A stretch of 64,000 nucleotides of DNA from Candidatus Aminicenantota bacterium. Lineage in GTDB: Bacteria > Acidobacteriota > Aminicenantia > Aminicenantales > Aminicenantaceae. The stretch covers positions 1-64,000 of the forward strand of contig JAFGMO010000055.1 in the NCBI GenBank assembly GCA_016927475.1, written 5' to 3'. Of the stretch, positions 1-9,637 are shown piece by piece. The notes beneath the pieces were generated by a model. It saw only the letters and a list, made by a program, of their open reading frames with translations. It was not told the origin of the DNA and did not search any database. Every line of letters begins with the position of its first letter. The stretch's first letter is position 1. The position numbers were made by a program, and so were the translations under genes.

Positions 1-252
1 CTGTATTATTCACGAGCCAAGCTTGCCGCAGATGTGAGGCGTCAGCCTGTGAAGCTGTGCTTGGCACCGCGAACAGGCTGCAACAAAACAGATGCGGTAA
101 GATCGGTGAGCCCAAAGGGTAAATTTGGCCGATATTTTCTTGAAAACGGTCATGGAAAATGTTTCATTATCAATTTTTTCTAAATTCACCATTAAATGAC
201 ACATGATATTGAAATTATCTGTTGGTGTCGGCCAAATTTATGAATAATGCAG
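1..252 (-). repeat. Structured dispersed repeat, copy A (family of 4 copies plus a remnant)
   Basis: Termini CTGTATTATTCA / TGAATAATGCAG are inverted; internal TAAATTTGGCCGA / TCGGCCAAATTTA inverted pair; core ...CTTACCGCATCTG...CACAGCTTCACAGGCTGACGCC...CGGCAAGCTTGG shared with copies at 33.5, 57.2 and 63.7 kb. May begin just upstream of the window. Confidence 0.85.
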
Positions 253-276
253 ATTAGAATAACAAGGAGAAATCCT

Positions 277-1851
277 ATGAAACGTATCTTAAAGTTCTAT
301 ATCATCACACTTCCAACTATCATCCTGGTTGTATCAGGTTATCAAGGGAAGGATTTTCCTGTTATAAAAGGCCCTTATCTCGGCCTGAAGCCTCCGGGTA
401 AAACACCTGAGATATTCGCTCCCGGGATTATTACTAATCATTACTCACAGAGTTATATCGCTTTTTTGAATGAAGCGAGGGTCTGTGTGTATTCCACAAC
501 CACTGAAAGGGGACATGAAACCTATTATACCTATGAAAAAAATGGGCGCTGGACAGTACCGCAGAGAGCGCCTTTTGAAGAGCTGCAAGGACATCCTAAT
601 TACACAATGGGGCCCCTGGGCCGAAAAGTTTATTACCATTCTGGAAATCCGACGCATCTCGATGATGACAGGCCCGATGACAATATCTGGACCATCGAGT
701 GGACCGGAGCGAATTGGGCAGAACCGATAGCGCTGCCCGAACCCGCCAACTCAGAGTATGGTGAAGCTTATCCTTCGGCAACGAAGGACGGCACGGTCTA
801 TTTTTTCACCTGGCGGAGGCCGGGAACCAGGGGTGATGATATATGGTTCAGCCGCTGTATTAATGGAAATTACCAGGAAGCGGAGCGGCTTCCCTGGCCC
901 ATCAATACGGATTTTATCGAATATGATCCCTACGTTGCACCTGATGAAAGTTTTCTCATTTTCGGTTCGGATCGTCCGGGAGGATATGGAGAAAGCGATA
1001 ATTTTATCTGCTTTCGAAAGGAAGACGGAACCTGGTCATCACCGATTAATCTGGGTCGGCCGTTCAATTCTTCCAGTTGGGACCTTTGCGCCAACGGTAC
1101 CCCCGATGGAAAATATTTCTTTTTCCTCAGCGGAAGAAAAACAAATGTTGACAAAGGCGATATTGGAAAAAAATCCGGCGAAGAACCGGAGGAGGATTCG
1201 GATCTTTACTGGGTTGATTTTTCCTTTATCAATAACCTTAAAAAAGACTTGTTCGACAAAAAGAACGCCGCTGAGATCATCAAACAGGAATACAGGAAGA
1301 ATGGCGTCCAATCCGCCATTGGTACATTGAATAATCTCTACACGAATAAAAAGGACAGTATCTATTTCCCTCCCTTTGAACTTCTGTCTCTCGCAAAAGA
1401 CATGATGGCCGCTGGGAAAATCAAAGACGCCGATCTATTCTTCTCGGCCCTGGATGAAGTGATGCCGAAAGATCTTTCGATTAAAGAAGGATATGCCCGT
1501 CTTTGTGCTTTGAACGGCCATGTTTTCAAAGGTATGAAAATTTTTGAAAAACTGAAGTCCGAAGATCCGAATTTTAATCTCGATGGTGCCTTATCCTCTC
1601 TGGGATATCTCTTCACGCTTTATCCTGGAAAAACCCAGGACGCACTGTCGGTACTGCAGTTCACTGTGGAAAAGTTCCCGGAAGATCCTTGGGCTTATTT
1701 CAGTCTGGCCCGGGTTTACCGACAGCTTGGCGATCTGGAGAAGGCCATCGAAAACTGCCGAAAATCATTAGAGCTCAGACCGGATGTCGGAGATATCTCA
1801 CAACTGCTGGACCGTCTTCTTCAGGAACGGAAAGAAAAAATAAAAAAATAG
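277..1851 (+). CDS. Secreted PD40/WD40-like beta-propeller protein with C-terminal TPR region (paralogue 1)
   Basis: ORF; RBS aaggag before ATG at 277; signal peptide; KGPYLGLKPPGKTPEIFAPGI motif; PDESFLIFGSDRPGGYG propeller repeats; TPR-like C-terminus. Confidence 0.85.
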   Translation: MKRILKFYIITLPTIILVVSGYQGKDFPVIKGPYLGLKPPGKTPEIFAPGIITNHYSQSYIAFLNEARVCVYSTTTERGHETYYTYEKNGRWTVPQRAPFEELQGHPNYTMGPLGRKVYYHSGNPTHLDDDRPDDNIWTIEWTGANWAEPIALPEPANSEYGEAYPSATKDGTVYFFTWRRPGTRGDDIWFSRCINGNYQEAERLPWPINTDFIEYDPYVAPDESFLIFGSDRPGGYGESDNFICFRKEDGTWSSPINLGRPFNSSSWDLCANGTPDGKYFFFLSGRKTNVDKGDIGKKSGEEPEEDSDLYWVDFSFINNLKKDLFDKKNAAEIIKQEYRKNGVQSAIGTLNNLYTNKKDSIYFPPFELLSLAKDMMAAGKIKDADLFFSALDEVMPKDLSIKEGYARLCALNGHVFKGMKIFEKLKSEDPNFNLDGALSSLGYLFTLYPGKTQDALSVLQFTVEKFPEDPWAYFSLARVYRQLGDLEKAIENCRKSLELRPDVGDISQLLDRLLQERKEKIKK

Positions 1852-1951
1852 GATTCTTGGTCGACTGGAACTCGGCACCGGGGATTTATTCTGTAAAAGC
1901 TCTGAAATCATTGAAGAAATAAAGATGGATGAGCTGAAAAAGAGATAAAAA

Positions 1952-2884
1952 ATGAAACATAGAGAGATTGTTTTTGTTTGGGCATGCCTGGTACTGGTAT
2001 CCATCGGTTTTTCAAAGACAGAAAATTTTCCCGTTCTCAAAGGCCCATATCTTGGTCAGAAGCCGCCGGGTAAAACTCCTGAGATATTTGCTTCCGGGAT
2101 TATTTCCACCGACAAAAGGGAGTTAAATGCTGTTTTTTCTCCAGAAGGTGATGAATTTTACTATGCCGTTTATACTCCCGAGCCGGTTAACAAATGCACC
2201 ATCATGGTTTCCCGGCAGGTCAAGGGTTTTTGGACCAAACCTGAAACGGCTTCTTTTTCCGGAAAGTTCATTGATGTGGATATGGCCTTTTCCCCGGAAG
2301 GGAACCGGTTGTATTTCTGTTCCATCCGGCCTGACCAACCGGGATCGACACCCGGAACAAAGCATGACATCTGGTTTTGCAGCCGGAAAAAGGACAATCA
2401 TTGGTCAGAACCCGTAAAATTGAGCCCATTGATCAATTCTTCGGAGAGCGAGACATACCCTACTTTTACCCGGAAGAGGAGAATGTATTTCGCCGCGATC
2501 CGTAAGGAAGGTATGGGAGGTAAAGATATCTATTATTCTGAGCAAATTAAGGGGAAATTCCTAAAACCGGTAAATATAGGGAATGCCGTTAATACCCGGT
2601 ATGATGAAGGAGATACCTTTGTGGCTCCCGATGAAAGCTACCTGGTCATAAGCTCCAGGGGAAGACCCGACAGCATCGGAGGAAGCGATTTTTATGTCAG
2701 TTTCAAGAGAAAAGACGATCAATGGTCTACTCCAAAAAACATGGGAAAACCGATTAATACTGAAATATATGAATATTGCCCCATGGTTTCTCCTGATGGA
2801 AAATATTTCTTTTTTTCCCGCTTTTCTGAAGGCAAGTCGGATATTTATTGGGTTGATGCCCGTGTTATTGAGGAAATGAAATAA
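1952..2884 (+). CDS. Secreted PD40 beta-propeller protein (paralogue 2)
   Basis: ORF; KGPYLGQKPPGKTPEIFASGI leader; PDGKYFFFSR and DIYWVDARVIEEMK C-terminus. Confidence 0.85.
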   Translation: MKHREIVFVWACLVLVSIGFSKTENFPVLKGPYLGQKPPGKTPEIFASGIISTDKRELNAVFSPEGDEFYYAVYTPEPVNKCTIMVSRQVKGFWTKPETASFSGKFIDVDMAFSPEGNRLYFCSIRPDQPGSTPGTKHDIWFCSRKKDNHWSEPVKLSPLINSSESETYPTFTRKRRMYFAAIRKEGMGGKDIYYSEQIKGKFLKPVNIGNAVNTRYDEGDTFVAPDESYLVISSRGRPDSIGGSDFYVSFKRKDDQWSTPKNMGKPINTEIYEYCPMVSPDGKYFFFSRFSEGKSDIYWVDARVIEEMK

Positions 2885-2898
2885 AAAGGAAGACTATC

Positions 2899-3774
2899 AT
2901 GAGGTCTAAATCAGTTTTTATAGGGATAGGATTTTTTTTTGTTTTTACACTGAGTGGTTATGCTCAGCAGGAAGATTTTCTTGGTCGTAAAGGTCCCTAT
3001 CTCGGCCAGAAGCCGCCGGGAAAAACACCTGAGCTTTTTGCCCCTGGTATTATGTCCGTCGATAAATACAGCGAATTCGTCTGTATATTCACACCCGGGG
3101 GAGAAGAATGTGTATTTGACCGATACGGTGATGACAAATACCAGAGCGGGGCCGTTTTTTTAACGAGAATACAAAATGGAAAATGGACCAAACCGGAGAT
3201 TCATCCTTTGTTTGCCAAATTTAATGATGTGTTTCTTCCGACCTTATCACCTGACGGGCAGTACTGGTTTTTTACGTCAAAATCCCTGCCCGTACCGGAA
3301 GGAATCAAAAAAATCATCCCCATGTATTTTATGAAAAAAACAAAAGCAGGCTGGACCGACCCGGAATATTTGACTCAGAGTATACATGCTTCCCTAACCT
3401 TGGATGGTACCGTGTACCTCAATTCAGGGCGGGAAATCAAGCTTCACGCAGAGTTTAAAACAATCGTTGATTTATACGGATTGTTTCCTTTCGAAGTCGG
3501 TCATCCCGTGATATCTCCTGACGGCAGTTATCTTATCTTTGATAACAGAAAACTGGCCGGTCAGCGTGAATGCAAGCTGTTTGTCAGCTTTAAAAAGGGC
3601 GAATCCTGGACCGATCCGGTATCTCTGGATAAATTTATCAAGCAACACGCCTTTTGCGCTTGGATCTCCTTTGATGGGAAATATATTTTTTACCATTCCC
3701 TGGACGGTGCCAAAGGCAACATTTACTGGATATCTACCGAGATCATTGAAGAACTAAAATCTGATTTGGAATGA
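2899..3774 (+). CDS. Secreted PD40 beta-propeller protein (paralogue 3)
   Basis: ORF; KGPYLGQKPPGKTPELFAPGI leader; NIYWISTEIIEELK C-terminus. Confidence 0.85.
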   Translation: MRSKSVFIGIGFFFVFTLSGYAQQEDFLGRKGPYLGQKPPGKTPELFAPGIMSVDKYSEFVCIFTPGGEECVFDRYGDDKYQSGAVFLTRIQNGKWTKPEIHPLFAKFNDVFLPTLSPDGQYWFFTSKSLPVPEGIKKIIPMYFMKKTKAGWTDPEYLTQSIHASLTLDGTVYLNSGREIKLHAEFKTIVDLYGLFPFEVGHPVISPDGSYLIFDNRKLAGQRECKLFVSFKKGESWTDPVSLDKFIKQHAFCAWISFDGKYIFYHSLDGAKGNIYWISTEIIEELKSDLE

Positions 3775-3833
3775 AGAAAGGATTCAGGTGGAGTGCAAGA
3801 AATATTTTTTTCATTAAAAAGGAGGATCAAATC

Positions 3834-4703
3834 ATGTCAAAGAGAATAACACTTTCTACGCTTTTTATTGCTTTCTCTTTAACGTTCACCGGCTTTGCTG
3901 CAGATGGAAAAGGTCTTGGTTTGGAACAGAGGATTAAACTAAAGTGGGCTACAAAAAATCTGTTAAAAAACCCTGAATCCGTACTCTATGATAAATTCCG
4001 TAATATATGTTATGTGGCGAACATCAACGGACAATCGACGGAAAAAGACGGGAACGGATTCATTTCAAAACTGGGATTGAACGGCGAAATTGTAACTCTC
4101 AAATGGATTACCGGACTGAATGCACCCAAAGGCATGGGGGTGTTCCAAGAAAAACTTTTCGTTACAGACATCGACCGTGTGGTTGAGATCGATATCGAAA
4201 AGGATAAAATTGTGGATGAATATTCCTCACCTAAGGCACAATTCCTGAATGATATATCCGTGCATGCATCGGGAACGGTCTATGTTTCCGACAATATCGC
4301 TAATCACATTTTTAGACTGGAAAACGGCATTCTGGAATTATGGCTGACATCAACGGATTTAAAGGAACCCAACGGTTTATATGCTGAAGAGCACCGCCTT
4401 CTCATTGGGATCAATAATGCGATTCTAAGCGCGGATTACGGAACGAATAAGGTCGAGCGGTTTATCAAGAATACGGATTATGTCGATGGGCTTGCTTCGA
4501 TGGGAAATGGAAGATATCTTGTTTCGGATTTTTTGGGTAAGATTCAAATGGTTCGGCAAGGACAAAAAAGAATAAAAATCATCGATACCTCAGCGGAAAA
4601 AATCATGGCAGCCGATATTGACTTTGTGATTGAAAAAAGACTCCTTCTGGTTCCAACCTTCATGAATAACAGGGTGATGGCTTACGAAATAATTGATGAG
4701 TGA
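3834..4703 (+). CDS. Secreted SMP-30/NHL-like beta-propeller protein
   Basis: RBS aaaggagg before ATG at 3834; signal peptide; NPESVLYDKFRNICYVANING...GNGFISKL pattern typical of SMP-30/gluconolactonase-like proteins. Confidence 0.7.
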   Translation: MSKRITLSTLFIAFSLTFTGFAADGKGLGLEQRIKLKWATKNLLKNPESVLYDKFRNICYVANINGQSTEKDGNGFISKLGLNGEIVTLKWITGLNAPKGMGVFQEKLFVTDIDRVVEIDIEKDKIVDEYSSPKAQFLNDISVHASGTVYVSDNIANHIFRLENGILELWLTSTDLKEPNGLYAEEHRLLIGINNAILSADYGTNKVERFIKNTDYVDGLASMGNGRYLVSDFLGKIQMVRQGQKRIKIIDTSAEKIMAADIDFVIEKRLLLVPTFMNNRVMAYEIIDE

Positions 4704-4819
4704 AAGAGACAAAGTATGAGCAAAGTCAAATAGATATCAATGGAAAAGAAGTATATGAATAGAATCAAAACACTGATATTGCTAAAATCCTGGAAAGGAG
4801 GTTCGACAAAAAAAAATTT

Positions 4820-5344
4820 TTGTCTGAGTTTTTCCTTGAATTTCTCATAATATTTCTGGTCGCCGCAGGTATGAATGTCAGGGCGGAAGAGGCGTCCGAT
4901 TATGAGGCTGTGAAAAAAAGTATTGAGCAGACGATCGGGTGGGCCATTGAAAAGGATTTCGAAGCCATGTTCCGCTTGTGGGCCGATAACATGTTTCATT
5001 TTTGGCTTTTTTCCGACAGTCGGATCGTCGGCCTGGATAATTTTAAGAAATACTCTGAAAGATGGAAAGATCCGGATTTTCGTGGAACCCGTTACGAGTT
5101 CAAGGACCTGCGTATTGCGTTCTCCCGTTCCGGGGATGTGGCCTGGTATTCCTGCTTTCTTGATGACTGTGGTTCCTATAAAGGCAAGGAGACGTGGTTG
5201 AAAGACGTATTCCAGACCGGTGTTCTGGAGAAGAGGGACGGCCAATGGGTCCATGTGCAGATTCACGGATCCTATCCGGTCGACAAAATTTCCGAGAATT
5301 ATGTGAGGCATTTTTATTCGGATCTCTTGGAGAAAAAGGATTAG
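4820..5344 (+). CDS. SnoaL/NTF2-like (DUF4440-type) secreted protein
   Basis: ORF from a TTG codon downstream of ggaaaggagg; signal-like N-terminus; ...GWAIEKDFEAMFRLWADN... and GQWVHVQIHGSYP motifs. Confidence 0.6.
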   Translation: MSEFFLEFLIIFLVAAGMNVRAEEASDYEAVKKSIEQTIGWAIEKDFEAMFRLWADNMFHFWLFSDSRIVGLDNFKKYSERWKDPDFRGTRYEFKDLRIAFSRSGDVAWYSCFLDDCGSYKGKETWLKDVFQTGVLEKRDGQWVHVQIHGSYPVDKISENYVRHFYSDLLEKKD

Positions 5345-5478
5345 AGATTATAAATATCAGTGATCCCAGCCGTATTATCCCCGTTGGGCAATATAAAAGC
5401 GATGGAGGGGGATGGGGAGTTGATGTCATTGAAAACATAAGTTATCTTGCAAGTCCTCGCAACTGGATCGAAGTTTGA
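5345..5478 (+). pseudogene. Remnant of an LVIVD-repeat protein
   Basis: Translation LEIINISDPSRIIPVGQYKSDGGGWGVDVIENISYLASPRNWIEV resembles a single LVIVD repeat; no complete gene around it. Confidence 0.5.
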
Positions 5479-5520
5479 GTTTCGAATAGGGGGCCGAGGA
5501 GGTAAACTTAATGATTTAAA

Positions 5521-6520
5521 ATGGTTAAATATGTATCGGTATGTTTTGTATGGATTTTGATGATGGGCTGTACAAAAAAGGCTGATTGTCCAGATCTCTC
5601 AGGTCCTTATCTGGGACAAAAACCTCCGGGTAAAACACCCGAATTATTTGCTCCCGGAATTGTTTCAAAAGGTTATGCTGAATATCAAATAGCATTCACT
5701 CCCAACGGAAAGGAGCTTTATCTCTGGTTGGGTGAGAACAAACCTTATTGCCTTATCCTCTGGATGAGTGAGGAAAACGGCAGATGGAAATCTTTTCAGG
5801 TTTGCCCATTCTCAGGAAAATATGTGGATATGAAATTTTCACTTTCTCCGGACGGGAAAAGCTTTTTATTTTCTTCAAACAGGCCGCATTTGACGAGCGG
5901 AGAACCTGCAGATCATTTGGATATCTGGTTTATGGAGAGGAGCTCAGGTGTTTGGGGTAAACCGATACGGTTTGGTCCCGCTGTGAATTCGAACAATCAT
6001 GATTATTATCCGAGTATGGCCGGGAACGGGAATGTGTACTTCATGTCCGATCGCGATGGAGGAATAGGAGAGGACGATATTTATGTTTCATACTTCAAGG
6101 ATGGGAAGCTGACAAAAGCAGAGAATATCGGCCCTACGATCAATACGGTCCTCAATGAAGGAGATCCGTTTATCGCTCTTGATGAAGGATATCTTATCTT
6201 TTGCAGCCGTGACCGTGTGGAGGGATTCGGCAACAATGACCTGTATATCAGTTAGAAGGCCGGATGGCTCCTGGACAGGGGCTGTGAATATGGGAGAAAC
6301 GATCAACACCCAGTCGGAAGAAGTCTGTCCCGTGGTGACTCACGATAGAAAATAATTCTTTTTTTCGAGCGACAGGAAAAAATTCAAATCCATACCTGAA
6401 ACACCTCTGACCTACGAACAAATCGTATCGGATCTGGCGGGACCGGGGAACGGAAGGAATGACATGTACTGGGTTGATGCCGGAATCATAGATCAACTGA
6501 AACCGAATGATTTAAAATAA
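5521..6520 (+). pseudogene. PD40 beta-propeller protein (paralogue 4), disrupted by a frameshift and a nonsense codon
   Basis: SGPYLGQKPPGKTPELFAPGI leader; frame lost at NNDLYIS|TAG near 6250, continued as VRRPDGSWTGAVNMGETINTQ...; TAA in place of Tyr in DRK*FFFSSDRK; ends DMYWVDAGIIDQLKPNDLK. Confidence 0.75.
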
Positions 6521-6547
6521 GATAGAGAAATAAAGGAGAAAAACAAA

Positions 6548-7612
6548 ATGATTAAAAGATCTATCTTCCTCGTTATCTTAGGGTTTGGTTGTTTCTATTC
6601 AGGTCTCATAGCTGAAAAAACTCCGCTTAACCTCAAAGTGAGAAAAATCTCAGACCGGATCATGATCATTGAAACCGAATAGGGGGCTGCGTCTCAATTG
6701 GTTGTGGCGTCTAAAAAAGGTTTGGTGGTTTTTGGTTCTCATTTTTCCTTAAGTGCTGCAGAAGAGTATATTGAAGCTATAAAAAAGGAGTTGGGGAGAG
6801 ACGACATCATTTATCTGATAAACAATTCATCCCGGGCTATAAAATGCGGAGGGAATGCGGCCTATAGCCGAGCAAAAATCATTGCCAGAGAAGATGTGTT
6901 TGAAGAAATGAACAAAGACAAACAAGAACTGTATGTGGAAATAGAAAGAGAGATAGCAGGATGGAAAAATAAAATCGAGGTGACAGAAAAGCGCTTGAAA
7001 ACATTAGAAGCCGGCTCCCAAGAAGCGAAAATGAATCTGGACTGGCTTTTGTATTGTAAGAGGTTGGTTTATGATTTAACCCATGAAGAGTATCAGCGAG
7101 TACTTCCGGAACTGACATACAATGATAAAATTTCACTGCATTTAGGCGATATTTCTTTAGAAATTAACCATTTTGGCTTTACCCTGATCCCTGAAGAGGG
7201 ATTGTTATTTGCCGCCAATTTTTTTAATCCGGCCCATTTTTCAAATTACACAAAATTTGCATCCGAAGAGGGAATAGATGTTCCCGGCATGCTCAAAATG
7301 CTGGATGAAGTATTTGCAGAGGGGCATCAAATAAAAACTGTTTATTCGGGATTTGCAGGTGTTATGCCTTTGAATGAAGTGTTCATCCGTATCGATTACT
7401 TTAAAAAACTCTGGCAGGATGTTTTAGAGGCAGATTCCCAAGGACTTACTCTAGATGAAACCCTTCAGGCCCTTTCTTTAAATAATAAATTTGCTTGGAT
7501 TAAAGATTGGAAGATGTACCGGAATGCAGGGCATGATTGGGTTAATGATGAACATGAGCATAATATAAGACTCTTCTGGAATTCCATCGATTCTGAGAAA
7601 ATGATTCATTGA
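6548..7612 (+). pseudogene. Metallo-beta-lactamase-like protein lacking the metal ligands, with an in-frame TAG after 44 codons
   Basis: MIKRSIFLVILGFGCFYSG...RIMIIETE-TAG-GAASQLVVASKKGLVVFGSHFS continuous in frame across the TAG; NNSSRAIKCGGNAAYSRAKIIA where HxHxDH is expected. Confidence 0.6.
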
Positions 7613-7671
7613 ACATTAAGACAGATATTTTCTAACAAAGCAAAAAAGGCAGGGCTAAGGGAGCTATCAAT

Positions 7672-8652
7672 ATGAAAAAAATAATAATAGCTTTTTGTCT
7701 GTTTGCGTTTATGGCCGTCATTTCATATTCGCAGGAAAAGAATTTTCCGGAACTCAAAGGTCCTTATCTCGGCCAGAAACCGCCGGGCAAAAAACCGGAG
7801 ATATTCGCTCCGGGGATTGTATCAACCGGATTTCCCGAACTGTTCATCTATTTCACACCTGATGCAAAGGAAGTGTATTTTCAATTGTGGAAGGTTCCTT
7901 TCCCGGTCATTATTTATATGAAAGAAAAAAACGGACAGTGGACAAAACCCGCTGTTGCTCCTTTTTCAGGAAGATATTTTGCCAAATTCTGTTTATCGCC
8001 GGATGGCAATACCATCGTTTTGACGTCCAGCGAACCGCGGTCGGGCCGAGGAGAACCGACAAAAAAATACACGACCAGGATAATGAAGCGTACCAAAAAC
8101 GGATGGAGCGATCCGGTATTTATCGAACAAACATGCGGCGCTTTGGCTCCTTCCATTTCATCACAAGGAAATTTATATTTCTTTTTTGAGGTTTCTCTTC
8201 CCGACAAATCGGATATCTATGTATCCAAATATAAGGATGGCGCTTACGAATCTCCTGTTCGACTCAGTGATTCGGTTAATTCGGAATTTTATGAAGTGGA
8301 TCCTTTTATCGCGCCGGACGAAAGTTATCTAATCTTTTGCAGAGACGGAGATGGATTTGGATCAACCGATTTGTTCATCAGTTTTAGAAAGGAAGATGGT
8401 TCCTGGTCCAAGGCCAAAAATATGGGAGAAAACATCAATTCAGCTGGTATCGATCTGTGTCCGAGTATCTCCCCGGATGGAAAGTATTTTTTCTTCTCCA
8501 GTGACCGAAATGATCATAAATCTTATTCGAGGATGCCTCTAACCTATGAACAAAAAATCGAAATACTGAGCAGCCCGGGGAACGGATTATCGGATATTTA
8601 CTGGGTGGATGCGAAGATCATCGAAAGAATAAAACCGGAAGAATTGAAGTAA
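7672..8652 (+). CDS. Secreted PD40 beta-propeller protein (paralogue 5)
   Basis: ORF; KGPYLGQKPPGKKPEIFAPGI leader; DIYWVDAKIIERIK C-terminus. Confidence 0.85.
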   Translation: MKKIIIAFCLFAFMAVISYSQEKNFPELKGPYLGQKPPGKKPEIFAPGIVSTGFPELFIYFTPDAKEVYFQLWKVPFPVIIYMKEKNGQWTKPAVAPFSGRYFAKFCLSPDGNTIVLTSSEPRSGRGEPTKKYTTRIMKRTKNGWSDPVFIEQTCGALAPSISSQGNLYFFFEVSLPDKSDIYVSKYKDGAYESPVRLSDSVNSEFYEVDPFIAPDESYLIFCRDGDGFGSTDLFISFRKEDGSWSKAKNMGENINSAGIDLCPSISPDGKYFFFSSDRNDHKSYSRMPLTYEQKIEILSSPGNGLSDIYWVDAKIIERIKPEELK

Positions 8653-8665
8653 AAAGGAGAACACC

Positions 8666-9637
8666 ATGAAACATAAAGCGGTATTTTTAGGCCTTGGATT
8701 TTTTATTATTTTAATGATGGGCAGTAATGCCCAGCAGGAAAACATCCCTGTTCTCGAAACCCCCTTTTCGAGCCTGAAATCACACGTAATGACACATGAG
8801 ATTTATGCGTCGGGAAATGGACAAGGCACCAATCGAGAAAAGGGAAAAATCGTTTTCTGTTCGGACCGGGACGGCAACAGTGAAATTTACGTGATGAAAG
8901 AGGATGAGGCTGAACAGCGTCGCTTAACAAACAATAATAGCTTTGATGGATATGCGAAATTTTCTTTAGACGGAAAACTGATTGTTTTTCTTTCGGATAG
9001 AAGCGGATCCTATGAAATTTTTATCATGAATTCGGATGGGGCTGATGTGCGGCAAGTCACCTCTTCCATGCCCTATGTCCATTTTCCATCGTTTTCATCG
9101 GATGGTACAAAACTTATTTTCAATTCCAGGGAGAAAGGGGAAACGGTCTTTTTGATCTTGAACCTGTCCGATGGAGCCGCGACAAGGTATTTACCCGGCA
9201 GAACCAATGTCTATCATCCGGCCTGGTCGCCCCTGGGGGATAAAATCGCCTTTGATATCGCAGCGGATAACAATCAGGATATCTATGTTGCCAACACTGA
9301 TGGCAGTAGACTCCTACGGCTGACGGATAATCTCAAGTCGGATTTTTACCCGGCGTGGTCGCCGGATGGAAAACAAATCGCTTTTCAAAGCGGAAGGAAT
9401 CATAATCTGGATATCTGTGTGATGAAAGCGGATGGAAGCCAAAAAAAATACATCACCGAACATAGAGCACTGGATGAATTTCCATCTTGGGGACCGGATA
9501 ACAAACATATTGTTTTTGAATCGAGAAGAACCGGGAAGAAGCAGATCTTCACCATCCGCTCGGATGGAACGGGTCTGAGGCAGATTACCTTCGGTGATTA
9601 CAATAATTCTCATCCGGATTGGAGTAAAGAGCTGTGA
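8666..9637 (+). CDS. TolB-like PD40 repeat protein (paralogue 6, divergent leader)
   Basis: RBS aaaggag; repeated KIVFCSDRDGNSEIYVM / SPDGKQIAFQSGRNHNLDICVM units. Confidence 0.85.
   Translation: MKHKAVFLGLGFFIILMMGSNAQQENIPVLETPFSSLKSHVMTHEIYASGNGQGTNREKGKIVFCSDRDGNSEIYVMKEDEAEQRRLTNNNSFDGYAKFSLDGKLIVFLSDRSGSYEIFIMNSDGADVRQVTSSMPYVHFPSFSSDGTKLIFNSREKGETVFLILNLSDGAATRYLPGRTNVYHPAWSPLGDKIAFDIAADNNQDIYVANTDGSRLLRLTDNLKSDFYPAWSPDGKQIAFQSGRNHNLDICVMKADGSQKKYITEHRALDEFPSWGPDNKHIVFESRRTGKKQIFTIRSDGTGLRQITFGDYNNSHPDWSKEL

Noticed and set aside
10-204. 64-aa ORF (and 33520-33738) within the repeats
   Set aside because: These read through the structured repeat; similar peptides arise from the shared nucleotide core, and the strand carries no coding signal.
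4682-5311. 209-aa minus-strand ORF
   Set aside because: Antisense to the SnoaL-like gene, with no recognisable motif or ribosome-binding site.
6678-6680. TAG as pyrrolysine or other recoding
   Set aside because: The MttB homologue here has no in-frame TAG, and no pyl genes are visible; TAG and TGA end other genes normally.
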